NCBI GenBank assembly: GCA_902774395.1
Contig: CACYIK010000011.1
Location: forward strand, 62,001 to 126,000
Direction: 5' to 3'
Length of the DNA: 64,000 bases
From: an uncultured Bacteroidota bacterium
Lineage (GTDB): Bacteria > Bacteroidota > Bacteroidia > Bacteroidales > P3
Below are positions 15,970-24,358 of this stretch, one piece after another (position 1 is the stretch's first letter; each line of letters opens with the position of its first letter). Made by a program: the position numbers and the translations under genes. A model generated the notes under the pieces. It did not search any database. It saw nothing but the letters and a program-made list of their open reading frames with translations, and was not told the DNA's origin.

Positions 15970-16332
15970 ATGTACAACATTATCGTAATCCTGATTATCG
16001 TAATCTGTGTCCTGCTTGGATTGGTTGTATTGGTTCAGAACTCCAAAGGTGGCGGATTGGCCGCTAATTTCTCTGCTCCCACCCAGGTGATGGGTGTGCG
16101 CCAGACTGCCGACTTCCTCGAGAAAGCCACTTGGTGGCTCGCCGGTCTGCTGGTCTTCCTCAGCCTTCTGGCTACCTTGACCATCAGCCGTGGTACCGCC
16201 AGTAGCGACGATACCAAGATTGAGGCCGTCAAGAACCTCAACACCATGCCTCAGGGCAACAACGCCGCCGCTACCGCCCCCGCTGCCACTGCCGAGAATA
16301 CTGTGGAAATCCCCGCTGAGCAGGCTCAGTAA
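15970..16332 (+). CDS. secG: preprotein translocase subunit SecG
   Basis: A 120-residue membrane protein with two helices (about residues 3-21 and 54-75) separated by the family motif QNSKGGGLAANFSAP, followed by a low-complexity Ala/Thr/Asn-rich tail of about 40 residues. SecG is the accessory subunit of the SecYEG channel and assists SecA-driven export. The tail is longer than in E. coli but common in Bacteroidota. Confidence 0.93.
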   Translation: MYNIIVILIIVICVLLGLVVLVQNSKGGGLAANFSAPTQVMGVRQTADFLEKATWWLAGLLVFLSLLATLTISRGTASSDDTKIEAVKNLNTMPQGNNAAATAPAATAENTVEIPAEQAQ

Positions 16333-16335
16333 CCC

Positions 16336-17766
16336 GTGGATACGTCAGCCTTAGGGCCCGTTGTTCAAAACCTTATACTATCCCGCTTTCCGCACACTCC
16401 CACGTGTGGACAGCGGGATGTCTGTGCCGCCATGGCACGTTTTCTCTATGATGCCGACCCCCGTTCGGCATTCCTCCTAAAAGGCTATGCCGGTACCGGA
16501 AAGACCTCGCTGGTTTCGGCGCTTATACAGGTGCTTCCACAGTTGAAAGTCAATACCTTGCTGCTCGCCCCCACAGGACGTGCCGCCAAGGTCATCGCCT
16601 CCTACTCGGGTCGTCCGGCCTTCACCATTCACAAGAAGATATACATGACTGTCACCGACGCCAGCGGCGCGGTGCGCACGGCAAGGGCTATCAACAAGCA
16701 TGCCTACACCCTTTTCATCGTCGACGAGGCATCGATGATAGGCCTTGAGCCTACCTCCACGCGGCAGAGCCTGCTGGAGGATTTGATTGATTATGTCTAC
16801 GACGGCAATCACTGCCGCTTGATGCTCATTGGCGACACCGCCCAGTTGCCCCCCGTGGGTCAGACGGAGAGCCCTGCGCTCGACGAGCGCTATCTCGCCG
16901 CCGCCTTTGGCCTCAACGTCCTTGCCGCCGAGCTCACCGAGGTGGTGCGCCAGCAACAACTCTCAGGCATTCTGTCGAATGCCACAAACTTGCGCACACA
17001 AATCAGCTCCCTCACCGCTGCCGAGGCTCAGATGCCCCTCTTCGCTCCCAATGGTACCGATGTGGTGCGTCTTGCAGGCGAAGACCTCATGGAGACCCTC
17101 TTCCGGGAATATGGCGACTTTGCCCTCGACCAGGTCGTCGTAGTTTGCCGCTCCAACAAACGTGCTAACCTCTTCAACCAGGGCATCCGCAACAGCGTGC
17201 TCTTCCGTGAGGAGGAGGTCAACGCCGGCGACTACCTCATGGTGGTGAAGAACAACTACTTCTGGCTTGACGAGGAGAGCACCATCGGCTTTATCGCCAA
17301 TGGTGACATCGTCGAGGTACTCAGTGTACGCAACGTGCAAGAACTCTATGGTTTCCGCTTTGCCGACGCCACGGTGCGCTTCGTCGACTATCCCGACGAA
17401 CCCTCGCACGACTGCAAGCTTCTCCTTTCCACTCTCTATTCTGAGTCGCCCTCGCTCACCTCTGACGAGGCTAACACCCTTTTCAATAACGTGATGGAGG
17501 ACTATGCCGACCTCCCTCGCAAGTCCGACCGCCTGCACGAGCTGCGTCAGAACCCCTACTATAACGCCTTGCAGGTCAAATTCGCCTACGCCCTCACCTG
17601 CCACAAAACCCAGGGTGGTCAGTGGCACACGGTGATTGTGGATCAAGGCTTTCTAGGGGAGAATCCGGTGGATAGGGATTATCTGCGGTGGCTTTACACC
17701 GCTTTCACGCGCGCTACCGACAGGGTATACCTGCTCAATTTCGACGCGCGCTTCTTCCCCGACTGA
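16336..17766 (+). CDS. RecD-like ATP-dependent DNA helicase
   Basis: A 476-residue superfamily 1 helicase. Walker A is GYAGTGKTS near residue 54; motif II is FIVDEASM; motif III-type GDTAQLPPVGQ follows. The C-terminal UvrD/RecD-like block is ALTCHKTQGGQWHTVIVDQG, then LYTAFTRATDRVYLLN. The likely start is the GTG at 16336, because residues FPHTPTCGQRDVCAAMARFL after it fit the conserved N-terminus of this family; the first ATG (16432) would remove them. It is 3 bp after the secG stop, so translational coupling is likely. Cellular role: DNA repair or recombination, by family only. Confidence 0.87.
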   Translation: MDTSALGPVVQNLILSRFPHTPTCGQRDVCAAMARFLYDADPRSAFLLKGYAGTGKTSLVSALIQVLPQLKVNTLLLAPTGRAAKVIASYSGRPAFTIHKKIYMTVTDASGAVRTARAINKHAYTLFIVDEASMIGLEPTSTRQSLLEDLIDYVYDGNHCRLMLIGDTAQLPPVGQTESPALDERYLAAAFGLNVLAAELTEVVRQQQLSGILSNATNLRTQISSLTAAEAQMPLFAPNGTDVVRLAGEDLMETLFREYGDFALDQVVVVCRSNKRANLFNQGIRNSVLFREEEVNAGDYLMVVKNNYFWLDEESTIGFIANGDIVEVLSVRNVQELYGFRFADATVRFVDYPDEPSHDCKLLLSTLYSESPSLTSDEANTLFNNVMEDYADLPRKSDRLHELRQNPYYNALQVKFAYALTCHKTQGGQWHTVIVDQGFLGENPVDRDYLRWLYTAFTRATDRVYLLNFDARFFPD

Positions 17767-17786
17767 TAGATAGTAAGGAGAAGGTC

Positions 17787-18890
17787 TTATTTTGATTGGG
17801 CGCTGATGACGGGATTGGCGTACATCTGCAAGAAGATTTTCTGGGGTTCGCCCTCGGGAAGCTGTGCCATGCGCTGGAAGAACTTGTTCTTCACGTCGGA
17901 GGTGTAGTGCTGGCGGTGCTGGTTGGTACCGTTGAGGAGGTCGTAGGCCAGGTAGTTGGTGGGCATGAGACGGTAAATCTTCTGGATGCGGCGGTCGAGC
18001 ACGGAGGCCACATGGTCGGCCAGGTCTTTGCCGTCATCGACCACCAGCTCACTGGCGGTGAGGGGCTTGCCTATGGAGAGGTGTATCTGCCCCTTGGGGC
18101 CGATGATGCCCGTGGTGACACTGTTGGTGTCTTCGCCTTCCACTTTGTGGTATTCGCCGTGAGCGCGCTGGTAAAGCTCGTTGGTCTTCATGAGGTCGCA
18201 GGGATCCCACTCGTAGGAGATGGCGAGGGGTACGATATGGAAGTCGGCGAGGGTCTTCGCCGGGGCGTTGTCGCTGCCTAGGGTGAGCATCTTGATGATG
18301 GCCGGTGCCGTGGTGTCGATGCCGTCCTTGCTGCGGCCGTTTTTCTGTGCTATCCACACCGACTGGCGCTGGTCAACGATGAGGTGGTGGAGGTATTGGG
18401 AGAGGTGCTGCAGGCTGCGGTAGAAGGCGCGGGGATTGCCGCCACGTTCCATCTGCACGAGTTTGTTGCTGAGGTAGAGGTCGCGCATGAGCGGCGTCTC
18501 CATGAGGTTGTTTCCGAAGACGATATGCGAGGTTTCGCGCTGGCGCGAGATGAAGACCATCTGCAGCAGGAAGGCGTCAAGGGTGATGTCGCGATGGTTG
18601 GAGATAAAGAGGTAGGGGCGGTCGCGCTTGATGTAGTCGTAGCCCGAGCAGGAGAAGCCACTGGAGGTGGTCTTGACGACGCGGCAGATGGCGTCGTACA
18701 TGAAGGTGGTCTGAAGTTCCTTGATGGTCTTTACGTTGCGGAGACGTGCCATGGTGTCTTCAGTCTTCTCCTTGGGGTAGATGAAGCGCAGGATTTGAGG
18801 TATGAGCTCCCATTGGGAGATGCGGGCAATAGCATCGGGAATTTCGTCGTCGTGATAAGGACGAATATCGTCAAAGGCGTTAGTTATCAT
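17787..18890 (-). CDS. PlsC-like acyltransferase
   Basis: A 367-residue protein with the acyltransferase motif NHRDITLDAFLLQ (HX4D variant) around residue 97 and the lipid-binding block MERGGNPRAFYR about 45 residues later. It should transfer an acyl chain to a lysophospholipid or glycerol-phosphate type acceptor at the membrane. It overlaps gpsA in a TAATG junction, and GpsA makes glycerol-3-phosphate, so the pair fits phospholipid synthesis. It is longer than a minimal PlsC, with about 80 extra residues at each end. Confidence 0.8.
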   Translation of the reverse strand: MITNAFDDIRPYHDDEIPDAIARISQWELIPQILRFIYPKEKTEDTMARLRNVKTIKELQTTFMYDAICRVVKTTSSGFSCSGYDYIKRDRPYLFISNHRDITLDAFLLQMVFISRQRETSHIVFGNNLMETPLMRDLYLSNKLVQMERGGNPRAFYRSLQHLSQYLHHLIVDQRQSVWIAQKNGRSKDGIDTTAPAIIKMLTLGSDNAPAKTLADFHIVPLAISYEWDPCDLMKTNELYQRAHGEYHKVEGEDTNSVTTGIIGPKGQIHLSIGKPLTASELVVDDGKDLADHVASVLDRRIQKIYRLMPTNYLAYDLLNGTNQHRQHYTSDVKNKFFQRMAQLPEGEPQKIFLQMYANPVISAQSK

Positions 18891-19882
18891 TAGAATGCGT
18901 TGTCTATCAAAGCGTTGATTTCTTCTTTCGGGTCGGAGTTTTCATAGAGGATGCGGTAGACGGCTTCGGCAATGGGCATCTCGTCCAACTTACCGGTCAT
19001 CAATCCCAGTTCATGGAAGTTCTTGGCGGAATAATAGCCTTCGGCTACCATGCCCATTTCGGCGAAGATGTCCTCCAATTTCTTGCCTTGGGCGATGGCT
19101 TCGCCGAGTCGGCGGTTGCGACTGTGGTGCGACCAGCAGGTGACCATCAGATCGCCTAAGTAGCAGTTCTCGAAAAAGTTGGCGGCCGAGGGACTGAGGC
19201 TCCGCGTGAGTTTGTTGAGTTCACGGACGGCGGCGCTGACCATGACAGCGTTGAGGTTGTCGCCATAGCCGAGCCCTTGGCAGATGCCGGCACAGATGGC
19301 GTAGATATTTTTCAGCAGGCCGACGCGCTCGAGGAACCAGATGTCGGTAGTGTGGGTGGTATGGAGGTAGCTGCAGCTCATCATCTCTTCCACCTCGGTG
19401 GCCAGGTTGAGGTTCCGGGAAGCCATGGTGAGGAAGGTCGGCATGCAGCGGCTGGCCTCTTCGGCATGGGTGGGACCGCTGATGACGCAGATGTCGTTGC
19501 GTTTGATTTTCAGCATGTTCTCCAAGTATACCGATACGGAGACTCTCTTGTCGGGGATGACGCCTTTGATGGCCGAGATGAATTTCTTGCCTTTGTAGGC
19601 GATGTTGGGAAGCTGTTCGAGGGTACTGGCAACGTAGGCCGAAGGGATGACGAGGAAGAGGTATTTGCTCTCGGCAACAATCTGTGCCAGGTTGTCGCTG
19701 AGGTTCAGCCTGCTGGCGTCAAGTTGTACGGAAGGCAGGTATTTGGGGTTGCGGCCGTCGCGCATTAGTCCTTCGCGGACGACGTCGTTTCTGACCCACC
19801 AGTTGACTTTTCTACCTTCCTGTTCGAGCAAAATTTTGACAATTGCAGTGGCCCATGTGCCACTTCCAATCACTCCTATCAT
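18890..19882 (-). CDS. gpsA: glycerol-3-phosphate dehydrogenase [NAD(P)+]
   Basis: A 330-residue protein that reduces dihydroxyacetone phosphate to sn-glycerol-3-phosphate. The N-terminal dinucleotide-binding motif is GVIGSGTWATAIVKIL; the catalytic Lys lies in GLLKNIYAICAGICQGLGYG; NRRLGEAIAQG is the C-terminal block. Length is typical. A -7 promoter element lies about 60 bp upstream. Confidence 0.95.
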   Translation of the reverse strand: MIGVIGSGTWATAIVKILLEQEGRKVNWWVRNDVVREGLMRDGRNPKYLPSVQLDASRLNLSDNLAQIVAESKYLFLVIPSAYVASTLEQLPNIAYKGKKFISAIKGVIPDKRVSVSVYLENMLKIKRNDICVISGPTHAEEASRCMPTFLTMASRNLNLATEVEEMMSCSYLHTTHTTDIWFLERVGLLKNIYAICAGICQGLGYGDNLNAVMVSAAVRELNKLTRSLSPSAANFFENCYLGDLMVTCWSHHSRNRRLGEAIAQGKKLEDIFAEMGMVAEGYYSAKNFHELGLMTGKLDEMPIAEAVYRILYENSDPKEEINALIDNAF

Positions 19883-19940
19883 TCCTTATTATATTAATTA
19901 TCAGTTTTTACGCCGAATTTCCTGGTCGCAAATTATTTTG

Positions 19941-19948
19941 CAAAGATA
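19941..19948 (-). promoter_or_regulatory. Bacteroidota -7 element of gpsA
   Basis: On the minus strand TATCTTTG followed by CA, 59 bp upstream of the gpsA start. The -33 element is not clear. Confidence 0.5.
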
Positions 19949-20011
19949 CTATATTATTTTCACACTTTATAACACAATTATGTTAAAATCCCTTAATGGG
20001 GATGATGGGAG

Positions 20012-20050
20012 AAAAAAATAAGCGGACCACTGAGGTCCGCTTATTTTTTT
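20012..20050 (-). terminator. intrinsic terminator after the HU gene
   Basis: A 17-bp stem (AAAAAAATAAGCGGACC / GGTCCGCTTATTTTTTT) with loop ACTGA. It follows the HU stop codon at 20064 on the minus strand and ends in a U run; its symmetry could serve both strands. Confidence 0.9.
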
Positions 20051-20063
20051 AATTACGCAACTC

Positions 20064-20327
20064 TTATTTGATGAGTTTGCTGCCGGCTTTGAATTTGGCC
20101 ACTTTCTTGGCGGGCACTTTCACGGCTTTGCCGGTACGGGGGTTCTTGGCGGTGCGAGCTTTGCGCTTCACCACGCTGAAGGTACCAAAGCCAATGAGGG
20201 TCACTTTCTCGCCTTTCTGGAGCTGCTCCTGGATGGTGGCGAAGCAAGCGGTCATAGCCTGTTTGGCGGCAACTTTGGTCATGCCGGTCTTCTCGGCCAT
20301 TGCGTTAACAAGTTCAGTTTTGTTCAT
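20064..20327 (-). CDS. HU family DNA-binding protein
   Basis: An 87-residue histone-like protein: MNKTELVNAMAEKTGMTK, a GFGTFSVVKRKARTAKNPRT DNA-binding arm, and a basic tail (KVAKFKAGSKLIK). It bends DNA and helps compact the nucleoid. The gene stands alone with an ideal Bacteroidota promoter and a strong terminator. Confidence 0.96.
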   Translation of the reverse strand: MNKTELVNAMAEKTGMTKVAAKQAMTACFATIQEQLQKGEKVTLIGFGTFSVVKRKARTAKNPRTGKAVKVPAKKVAKFKAGSKLIK

Positions 20328-20373
20328 GTTGTGAATGTTTAAAGGTTAATAAATTGTGTTTTATTTTTCGCTG

Positions 20374-20406
20374 CAAATGTATGAATTATTTTTGATACGC
20401 GCCAAA
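20374..20406 (-). promoter_or_regulatory. complete Bacteroidota promoter of the HU gene
   Basis: On the minus strand the -7 element is TACATTTG (20374-20381) and the -33 element is TTTG (20403-20406), with a 21-bp spacer. This matches the primary sigma (sigma-ABfr) consensus. Confidence 0.75.
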
Positions 20407-20446
20407 TTTTTTTAATAATTTTTTAGATTTTTTTTGCGGTAAAATT

Positions 20447-21382
20447 CTATAATTCTAGTTTCCAATTGTTTAGGTTATTTCCGCGTAAAAAATCTTCAAT
20501 TGAATTTTTTTTCTTTCCGCTCATTTGTAGACTCAAAATCTGTATAAAACCGTCTGCTACACCGATTTTTAGAACCTTTTTTTGGTCGCATTCCAGCGCT
20601 CCTGGAGTGCCCTTGGCGTCAGTAATGGCGACGGCTTCAAAGATTTTGAAGGGCACTTTTTCGCCTTTGGGGTTGACGAGGGTGAGTGTGGCGGCGGGGT
20701 AGGGCGAGAGTCCGCGGATGAAGTCGATGACCTGTCGACCCGAGCGGTCGAAGAGAATGCGGCAGTCGTCCTTGAAGATTTTGGGCGCTGCGGTGGGGGT
20801 GCCCTCCTGTGGATGGGGAGTAAGGGTACCCTGTTCGATGCCGTCGAGAGTCTCCACCACCAAGGTGCGCCCCATGGCGGCTAGCCGGTCGTGGAGGCTG
20901 CCGGCGTTGTCGTCGGGGGTGATGGGTGTCTCTGCCTGGAGGAGTATCTGCCCTTCGTCGATCTGGTGGTTGAGGAGGAAGGTGGTGACGCCGGTGACGT
21001 TATCGCCATTGATGATGGCGTGGTTGATAGGGGCGGCACCACGGTAGCGTGGCAGCAGCGAAGCGTGGAGGTTGAAGGTGCCGTGGGGCGGCATATTCCA
21101 TACCGCCTCGGGCAGCATGCGGAAGGCCACGACGACAAACATGTCGGCCTGGAAGGCGGCCAATTGGCGAAGGAAGTCGTCGTCGCGCAGTTTCTCGGGC
21201 TGCAGCAGTGGCAGTTGGTGGTCGAGGGCGTATTGCTTGACGGCGCTGAAGGTAACCTTCTGGCCGCGGCCCGCCTGACGGTCGGGCACGGTGACGACGG
21301 CCACCACCTCGTGGCGGCTTTGCATGATGGCGTCGAGGCTCTCGACAGCGAAGTCGGGGGTGCCGAAATAGACTATTCTCAT
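20447..21382 (-). CDS. fmt: methionyl-tRNA formyltransferase
   Basis: A 311-residue protein that formylates initiator Met-tRNA. The catalytic Asn/His lie in FNLHASLLPRYRGAAPIN (about residues 103-120) and the catalytic Asp in NHQIDEGQILLQ near residue 142; SLLPRYRG is the signature loop. The C-terminal tRNA-binding domain ends in a short basic tail. Full length. It is followed upstream on the same strand by ribH with a 17-bp gap. Confidence 0.95.
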   Translation of the reverse strand: MRIVYFGTPDFAVESLDAIMQSRHEVVAVVTVPDRQAGRGQKVTFSAVKQYALDHQLPLLQPEKLRDDDFLRQLAAFQADMFVVVAFRMLPEAVWNMPPHGTFNLHASLLPRYRGAAPINHAIINGDNVTGVTTFLLNHQIDEGQILLQAETPITPDDNAGSLHDRLAAMGRTLVVETLDGIEQGTLTPHPQEGTPTAAPKIFKDDCRILFDRSGRQVIDFIRGLSPYPAATLTLVNPKGEKVPFKIFEAVAITDAKGTPGALECDQKKVLKIGVADGFIQILSLQMSGKKKNSIEDFLRGNNLNNWKLEL

Positions 21383-21399
21383 TAATTAATGGTTAGCAG

Positions 21400-21885
21400 T
21401 TAGGCGACAGATTCTTTGAAGGCGAGCATCTTGAGGGCGGTGATGGCACCTTCGACACCCTTGTTGCCGTGTTTGCCACCGGCGCGGTCGAGGGCCTGCT
21501 CCATGGTGTCGGTGGTGAGGACGCTGAAGATAACGGGGCTCTCGTGCTTGATGGCCACATTGGTGAGACCTTGCGAGACGGCCTGGCAGATGAACTCGAA
21601 GTGGCGTGTCTCGCCCTGGATGACGCAGCCGATGCAGATGACGGCATCGGGGTATTGGGAGTCGAGCATGATGTCGGCGGCGGAGGAGAGCTCGAAGGTG
21701 CCGGGAACGCGTCGCACGATGAGGTGATCCTCGGTGACACCGTGAGCGAGCAGGGTGTCGACGGCGCCCTGAAGGAGGGCGTTGGTGACTTCGGGGTTCC
21801 ATTCGGCGGCGATGACGCCGATGCGGTAGTTTTTCCCGTCGGGCACAGCCGTCGGGTCGTAGTCGGAGAGGTTGGTCTTTTTCAA
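21400..21885 (-). CDS. ribH: 6,7-dimethyl-8-ribityllumazine synthase
   Basis: A 161-residue riboflavin-pathway enzyme that condenses 5-amino-6-ribitylaminouracil with dihydroxybutanone phosphate. Motifs are the substrate-binding EWNPEVT near residue 29, VPGTFELSSAADIML, CIGCVIQGETRHFEFIC, and the NKGVEGAITALKML helix. It normally assembles as a pentamer or 60-mer. Start and length are typical. Confidence 0.95.
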   Translation of the reverse strand: MKKTNLSDYDPTAVPDGKNYRIGVIAAEWNPEVTNALLQGAVDTLLAHGVTEDHLIVRRVPGTFELSSAADIMLDSQYPDAVICIGCVIQGETRHFEFICQAVSQGLTNVAIKHESPVIFSVLTTDTMEQALDRAGGKHGNKGVEGAITALKMLAFKESVA

Positions 21886-21924
21886 GGTATTGGGGTTTTT
21901 AATGGGTTGAAAGGGTCTAGGGGA

Positions 21925-22845
21925 TTAAAAATCCTTTATATTGAAGGTGGTCTCGGCCACCTTTTTCTTTTTCTTCTTCGTGGATTCTTTGATGATACTT
22001 CCGTCGGCTTTATAGTCGACGCTCTTGCCCTTGCGGGGCTTTTGAATGCCGAAGTAGCTCTTGTCGAGATGCAGCTTGCGCGTGCGCAGGCTGAAGGTCG
22101 AGAAGTCGAGTATCCATTCGGGGTCGAAGGTCTGGTAGAGGAACCGGCATTCGAAGTGCAGGTGGGGTCCTGTGGAGCGCCCTGTGTTGCCGCCGAGGCC
22201 TATCACCTCGCCTGCGGCGACCTGCTGGTTCGGTTTGACATTGATTTTCGACAGGTGACCGTAGAGGGTCTCCAGTCCGTTGGGGTGGCGCACGACGATG
22301 CAGTTGCCGTAGCCGCCCATGGGGCGTGCTAGACGCACCACGCCAGAGAAAGCACAATGCACGGGCTCGCCTATGCGGAGGCCAATATCCACGCCGTGGT
22401 GGCCACGCTCCCAGCGCCAGCCGTAGTTCGAGGTCTTGCTACGCTTTACGGGGAAACAGAAGTCACTGCTGTCGTTGACGAGCTTGATGTTTATTTCGTC
22501 GGGCATCATGTCGACCTGTGTGCGTCCCAGGGGGTTGACACGATGTTGAGGGAATGCGTCGTACCACAGGGGCACAAGCGAGAGGTTGAGGGTGGTGTCG
22601 TTGGCTTTGGCAGCTTGTTTGATGGCTTTGACTGCTTCCTTGCTCTCCTTGGCATCCTTGAACTCGACCTTTTTCGCTGCAGGCTTCATCGCCGCCGCCT
22701 TGGGGGCGGGGGCTCGCCTCGAGGCCTCGAGACGGGCATTGATGAGCGAGTCGTAATAGCTTTGAGCAGAGAGAGGTGAAAGGTGAAAGGTGAAAGGTGA
22801 AAGGAGGAAGATTGCCAATATCAGCAGGCGGCGGAGACGTGCCAC
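21925..22845 (-). other. alternative internal start giving a free M23 peptidase
   Basis: An in-frame GTG at 22843-22845 would give MARLRRLLILAIFLLSPF followed by a cleavage site after SAQ, which is an ideal signal peptide (basic start, hydrophobic core, small residues at the end). The product would be 306 residues: a periplasmic M23 (lysostaphin/LytM) endopeptidase with a Lys-rich C-terminal tail, expected to cut peptidoglycan cross-links. If used, the gene overlaps the last few codons of rpoN in the same frame. Neither route can be chosen from sequence alone. Confidence 0.55.
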
Positions 22846-24327
22846 GGGGATGCCCAGCTGTTCGCGGTATTTGGCCACGGTGCGGCGGGCCAGTGGATAG
22901 CCTTGGCTGTTGAGGAGTTGGGCGAGGGCATCGTCGGAGAGGGGCGCATGCTTGTCTTCGTCGTTGATGGCGTCGGAGAGACGCTGCTTGATGGCTTCTA
23001 CCGAGACCTCGTCGCCCGTCTCAGTGGCCATCCCTTTCGAGAAGCAGTCCTTGAGAGGTATGGTACCGAAGTCGGTCTGCAGATACTTGCTGTTGGCCAT
23101 GCGCGACACCGTGGAGATGTCGAGGCCCGTGGCCTCGGCCACTTCGCGTTGGCGCAGGGGTTGCAGCAGGTCGGGGTTGCCGGTGAGCAGGAAGCGGCGC
23201 TGGTGCTTGACGATGTAGCGCATGACGCGCACGATGGTGTCGTGGCGTTGCTGCAGCAGGTCGATGAATCCTTGTGCGTCGGCCTGTTTGGTACGGAGAA
23301 ATTGGAGCGCCTGGTTGTCCGACTGCTTGAAGGCTTGTGTGCCTTTGTGTGTCTCCATCTCGGCGAGGAGGTCGGTGTAGTAGGTGTTGAGCGAGAGGCG
23401 CGGCAGGTTGCCGTCGTTAAGGAAGAAATGGAGGTCGCCGTCGTTTTGCTGGAGGATGATGTCGGGGGTGATGGTGGCGTTGTCTGAGGCGCTGTCGGCC
23501 TCGGAACCGCCGGGCTTGGGGTTGAGGCGGAGGATGAGCGCCGTGGCTTCGTCGAGGGTGGCCTCGTCGATGCCCAGGGCTTCGCAGATGCGCTCGTAGC
23601 GCCGGTTGGCGAAGTCGTCGAAATGATTTTTGATGATTTCGAGGGCGAGGCCTTCGGAGTTTTCAGAGTATTCCGAGTTTTCTGATTTCTCGGAGATTTT
23701 CCTCTCTAGTTGCAGCAGCAGGCATTCCTGCAGGTTGCGGGCACCGATGCCGGCGGGGTCGAGGCTCTGGATGATGCGCAGCACCTCGAGGACCTCGTCG
23801 CGTGAGGCGTCGATGCCTTGGCGGAAAGCCATGTCATTGGTCACCAAGTCGATGTCGCGGCTGAGGTAGCCGGCGTCGTCGAGGGATCCAATGAGTTCGT
23901 TGGCAATCAGGCGCTGGCGCTCGGTGAGATTGAGGGTCGAGAGTTGGGTGTTGAGGGTTGTGAGCTGTGAGGGTTTGTCGGAGACCACGAACTCGTGTCG
24001 CACGGCGTTGGGGTCGTTCTCCAGCCGCTCGCGGTAGTCGTAGCCGAAGTCCTCCTCGTCGCTGTCCCAGTCGGACTGGTTGTTGTCGACGCTGAGGGTG
24101 TCGAAGCTCTCCTCGTTCTCGGGAGTCTCTGCCTCGAGGAGGGGGTTCTTCTCTATCTCCTCCTTGATGGCTTGTTCAAGGTCAGTGACGGGCAACTGCA
24201 GCAGCCGCATCAGTTGTATCTGTTGCGGTGAGAATTTCTGCTGCAGTTGCTGTCGCTGAACTTGTTTCACTGTGATTGCTTGATTGCCTGATTGTCTGAT
24301 TGCTTGAGTATTTGCTGCGTCAGCCAC
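21925..24327 (-). CDS. rpoN: RNA polymerase sigma-54 factor fused in frame to a secreted M23 peptidase
   Basis: One uninterrupted 800-codon frame. Residues 21-494 are a full sigma-54: the Gln-rich activator region (QQLQQKFSPQQIQLMRLLQL), core-binding region, helix-turn-helix (REVAEATGLDISTVSRM) and the RpoN box ARRTVAKYRE. Normal RpoN ends a few residues later; here the frame runs on through a signal-peptide-like stretch (RLRRLLILAIFLLSPFTFHL, SPLSAQ) into an M23 peptidase with zinc-ligand motifs HHGVDIG and HLHFE and the GYGNCIVVRHPNGLETLYGH block. The first frame position is a GTG in a TTGATTGC repeat; a GTG at 24270 (MKQVQRQQLQQ) fits the family better. Two repeat-derived patches are seen inside (KSENSEYSENSEG and LTTLNTQLSTLN). 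The peptidase may also start by itself at 22845. Confidence 0.8.
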   Translation of the reverse strand: MADAANTQAIRQSGNQAITVKQVQRQQLQQKFSPQQIQLMRLLQLPVTDLEQAIKEEIEKNPLLEAETPENEESFDTLSVDNNQSDWDSDEEDFGYDYRERLENDPNAVRHEFVVSDKPSQLTTLNTQLSTLNLTERQRLIANELIGSLDDAGYLSRDIDLVTNDMAFRQGIDASRDEVLEVLRIIQSLDPAGIGARNLQECLLLQLERKISEKSENSEYSENSEGLALEIIKNHFDDFANRRYERICEALGIDEATLDEATALILRLNPKPGGSEADSASDNATITPDIILQQNDGDLHFFLNDGNLPRLSLNTYYTDLLAEMETHKGTQAFKQSDNQALQFLRTKQADAQGFIDLLQQRHDTIVRVMRYIVKHQRRFLLTGNPDLLQPLRQREVAEATGLDISTVSRMANSKYLQTDFGTIPLKDCFSKGMATETGDEVSVEAIKQRLSDAINDEDKHAPLSDDALAQLLNSQGYPLARRTVAKYREQLGIPVARLRRLLILAIFLLSPFTFHLSPLSAQSYYDSLINARLEASRRAPAPKAAAMKPAAKKVEFKDAKESKEAVKAIKQAAKANDTTLNLSLVPLWYDAFPQHRVNPLGRTQVDMMPDEINIKLVNDSSDFCFPVKRSKTSNYGWRWERGHHGVDIGLRIGEPVHCAFSGVVRLARPMGGYGNCIVVRHPNGLETLYGHLSKINVKPNQQVAAGEVIGLGGNTGRSTGPHLHFECRFLYQTFDPEWILDFSTFSLRTRKLHLDKSYFGIQKPRKGKSVDYKADGSIIKESTKKKKKKVAETTFNIKDF
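22775..22802. repeat. GGTGAAA array, four exact 7-bp copies
   Basis: Four perfect copies in the rpoN-M23 frame. On the plus strand each unit has a TGA; on the coding minus strand it reads TTTCACC, which is open in every frame and encodes part of the hydrophobic core (SPFTFHLSP). Confidence 0.85.
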
Positions 24328-24350
24328 TCATGCAATCAAGCAATCAAGCA
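24272..24350. repeat. TTGATTGC array, 8-bp period, with inverted copy
   Basis: Four units of TGATTGCT type at 24272-24303 encode the extreme N-terminus of the rpoN frame. About 30 bp further, CAATCAAG occurs twice (24333-24349) in the opposite orientation. Together they form an imperfect inverted repeat around the rpoN start. Confidence 0.7.
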
Positions 24351-24358
24351 CACCTACA

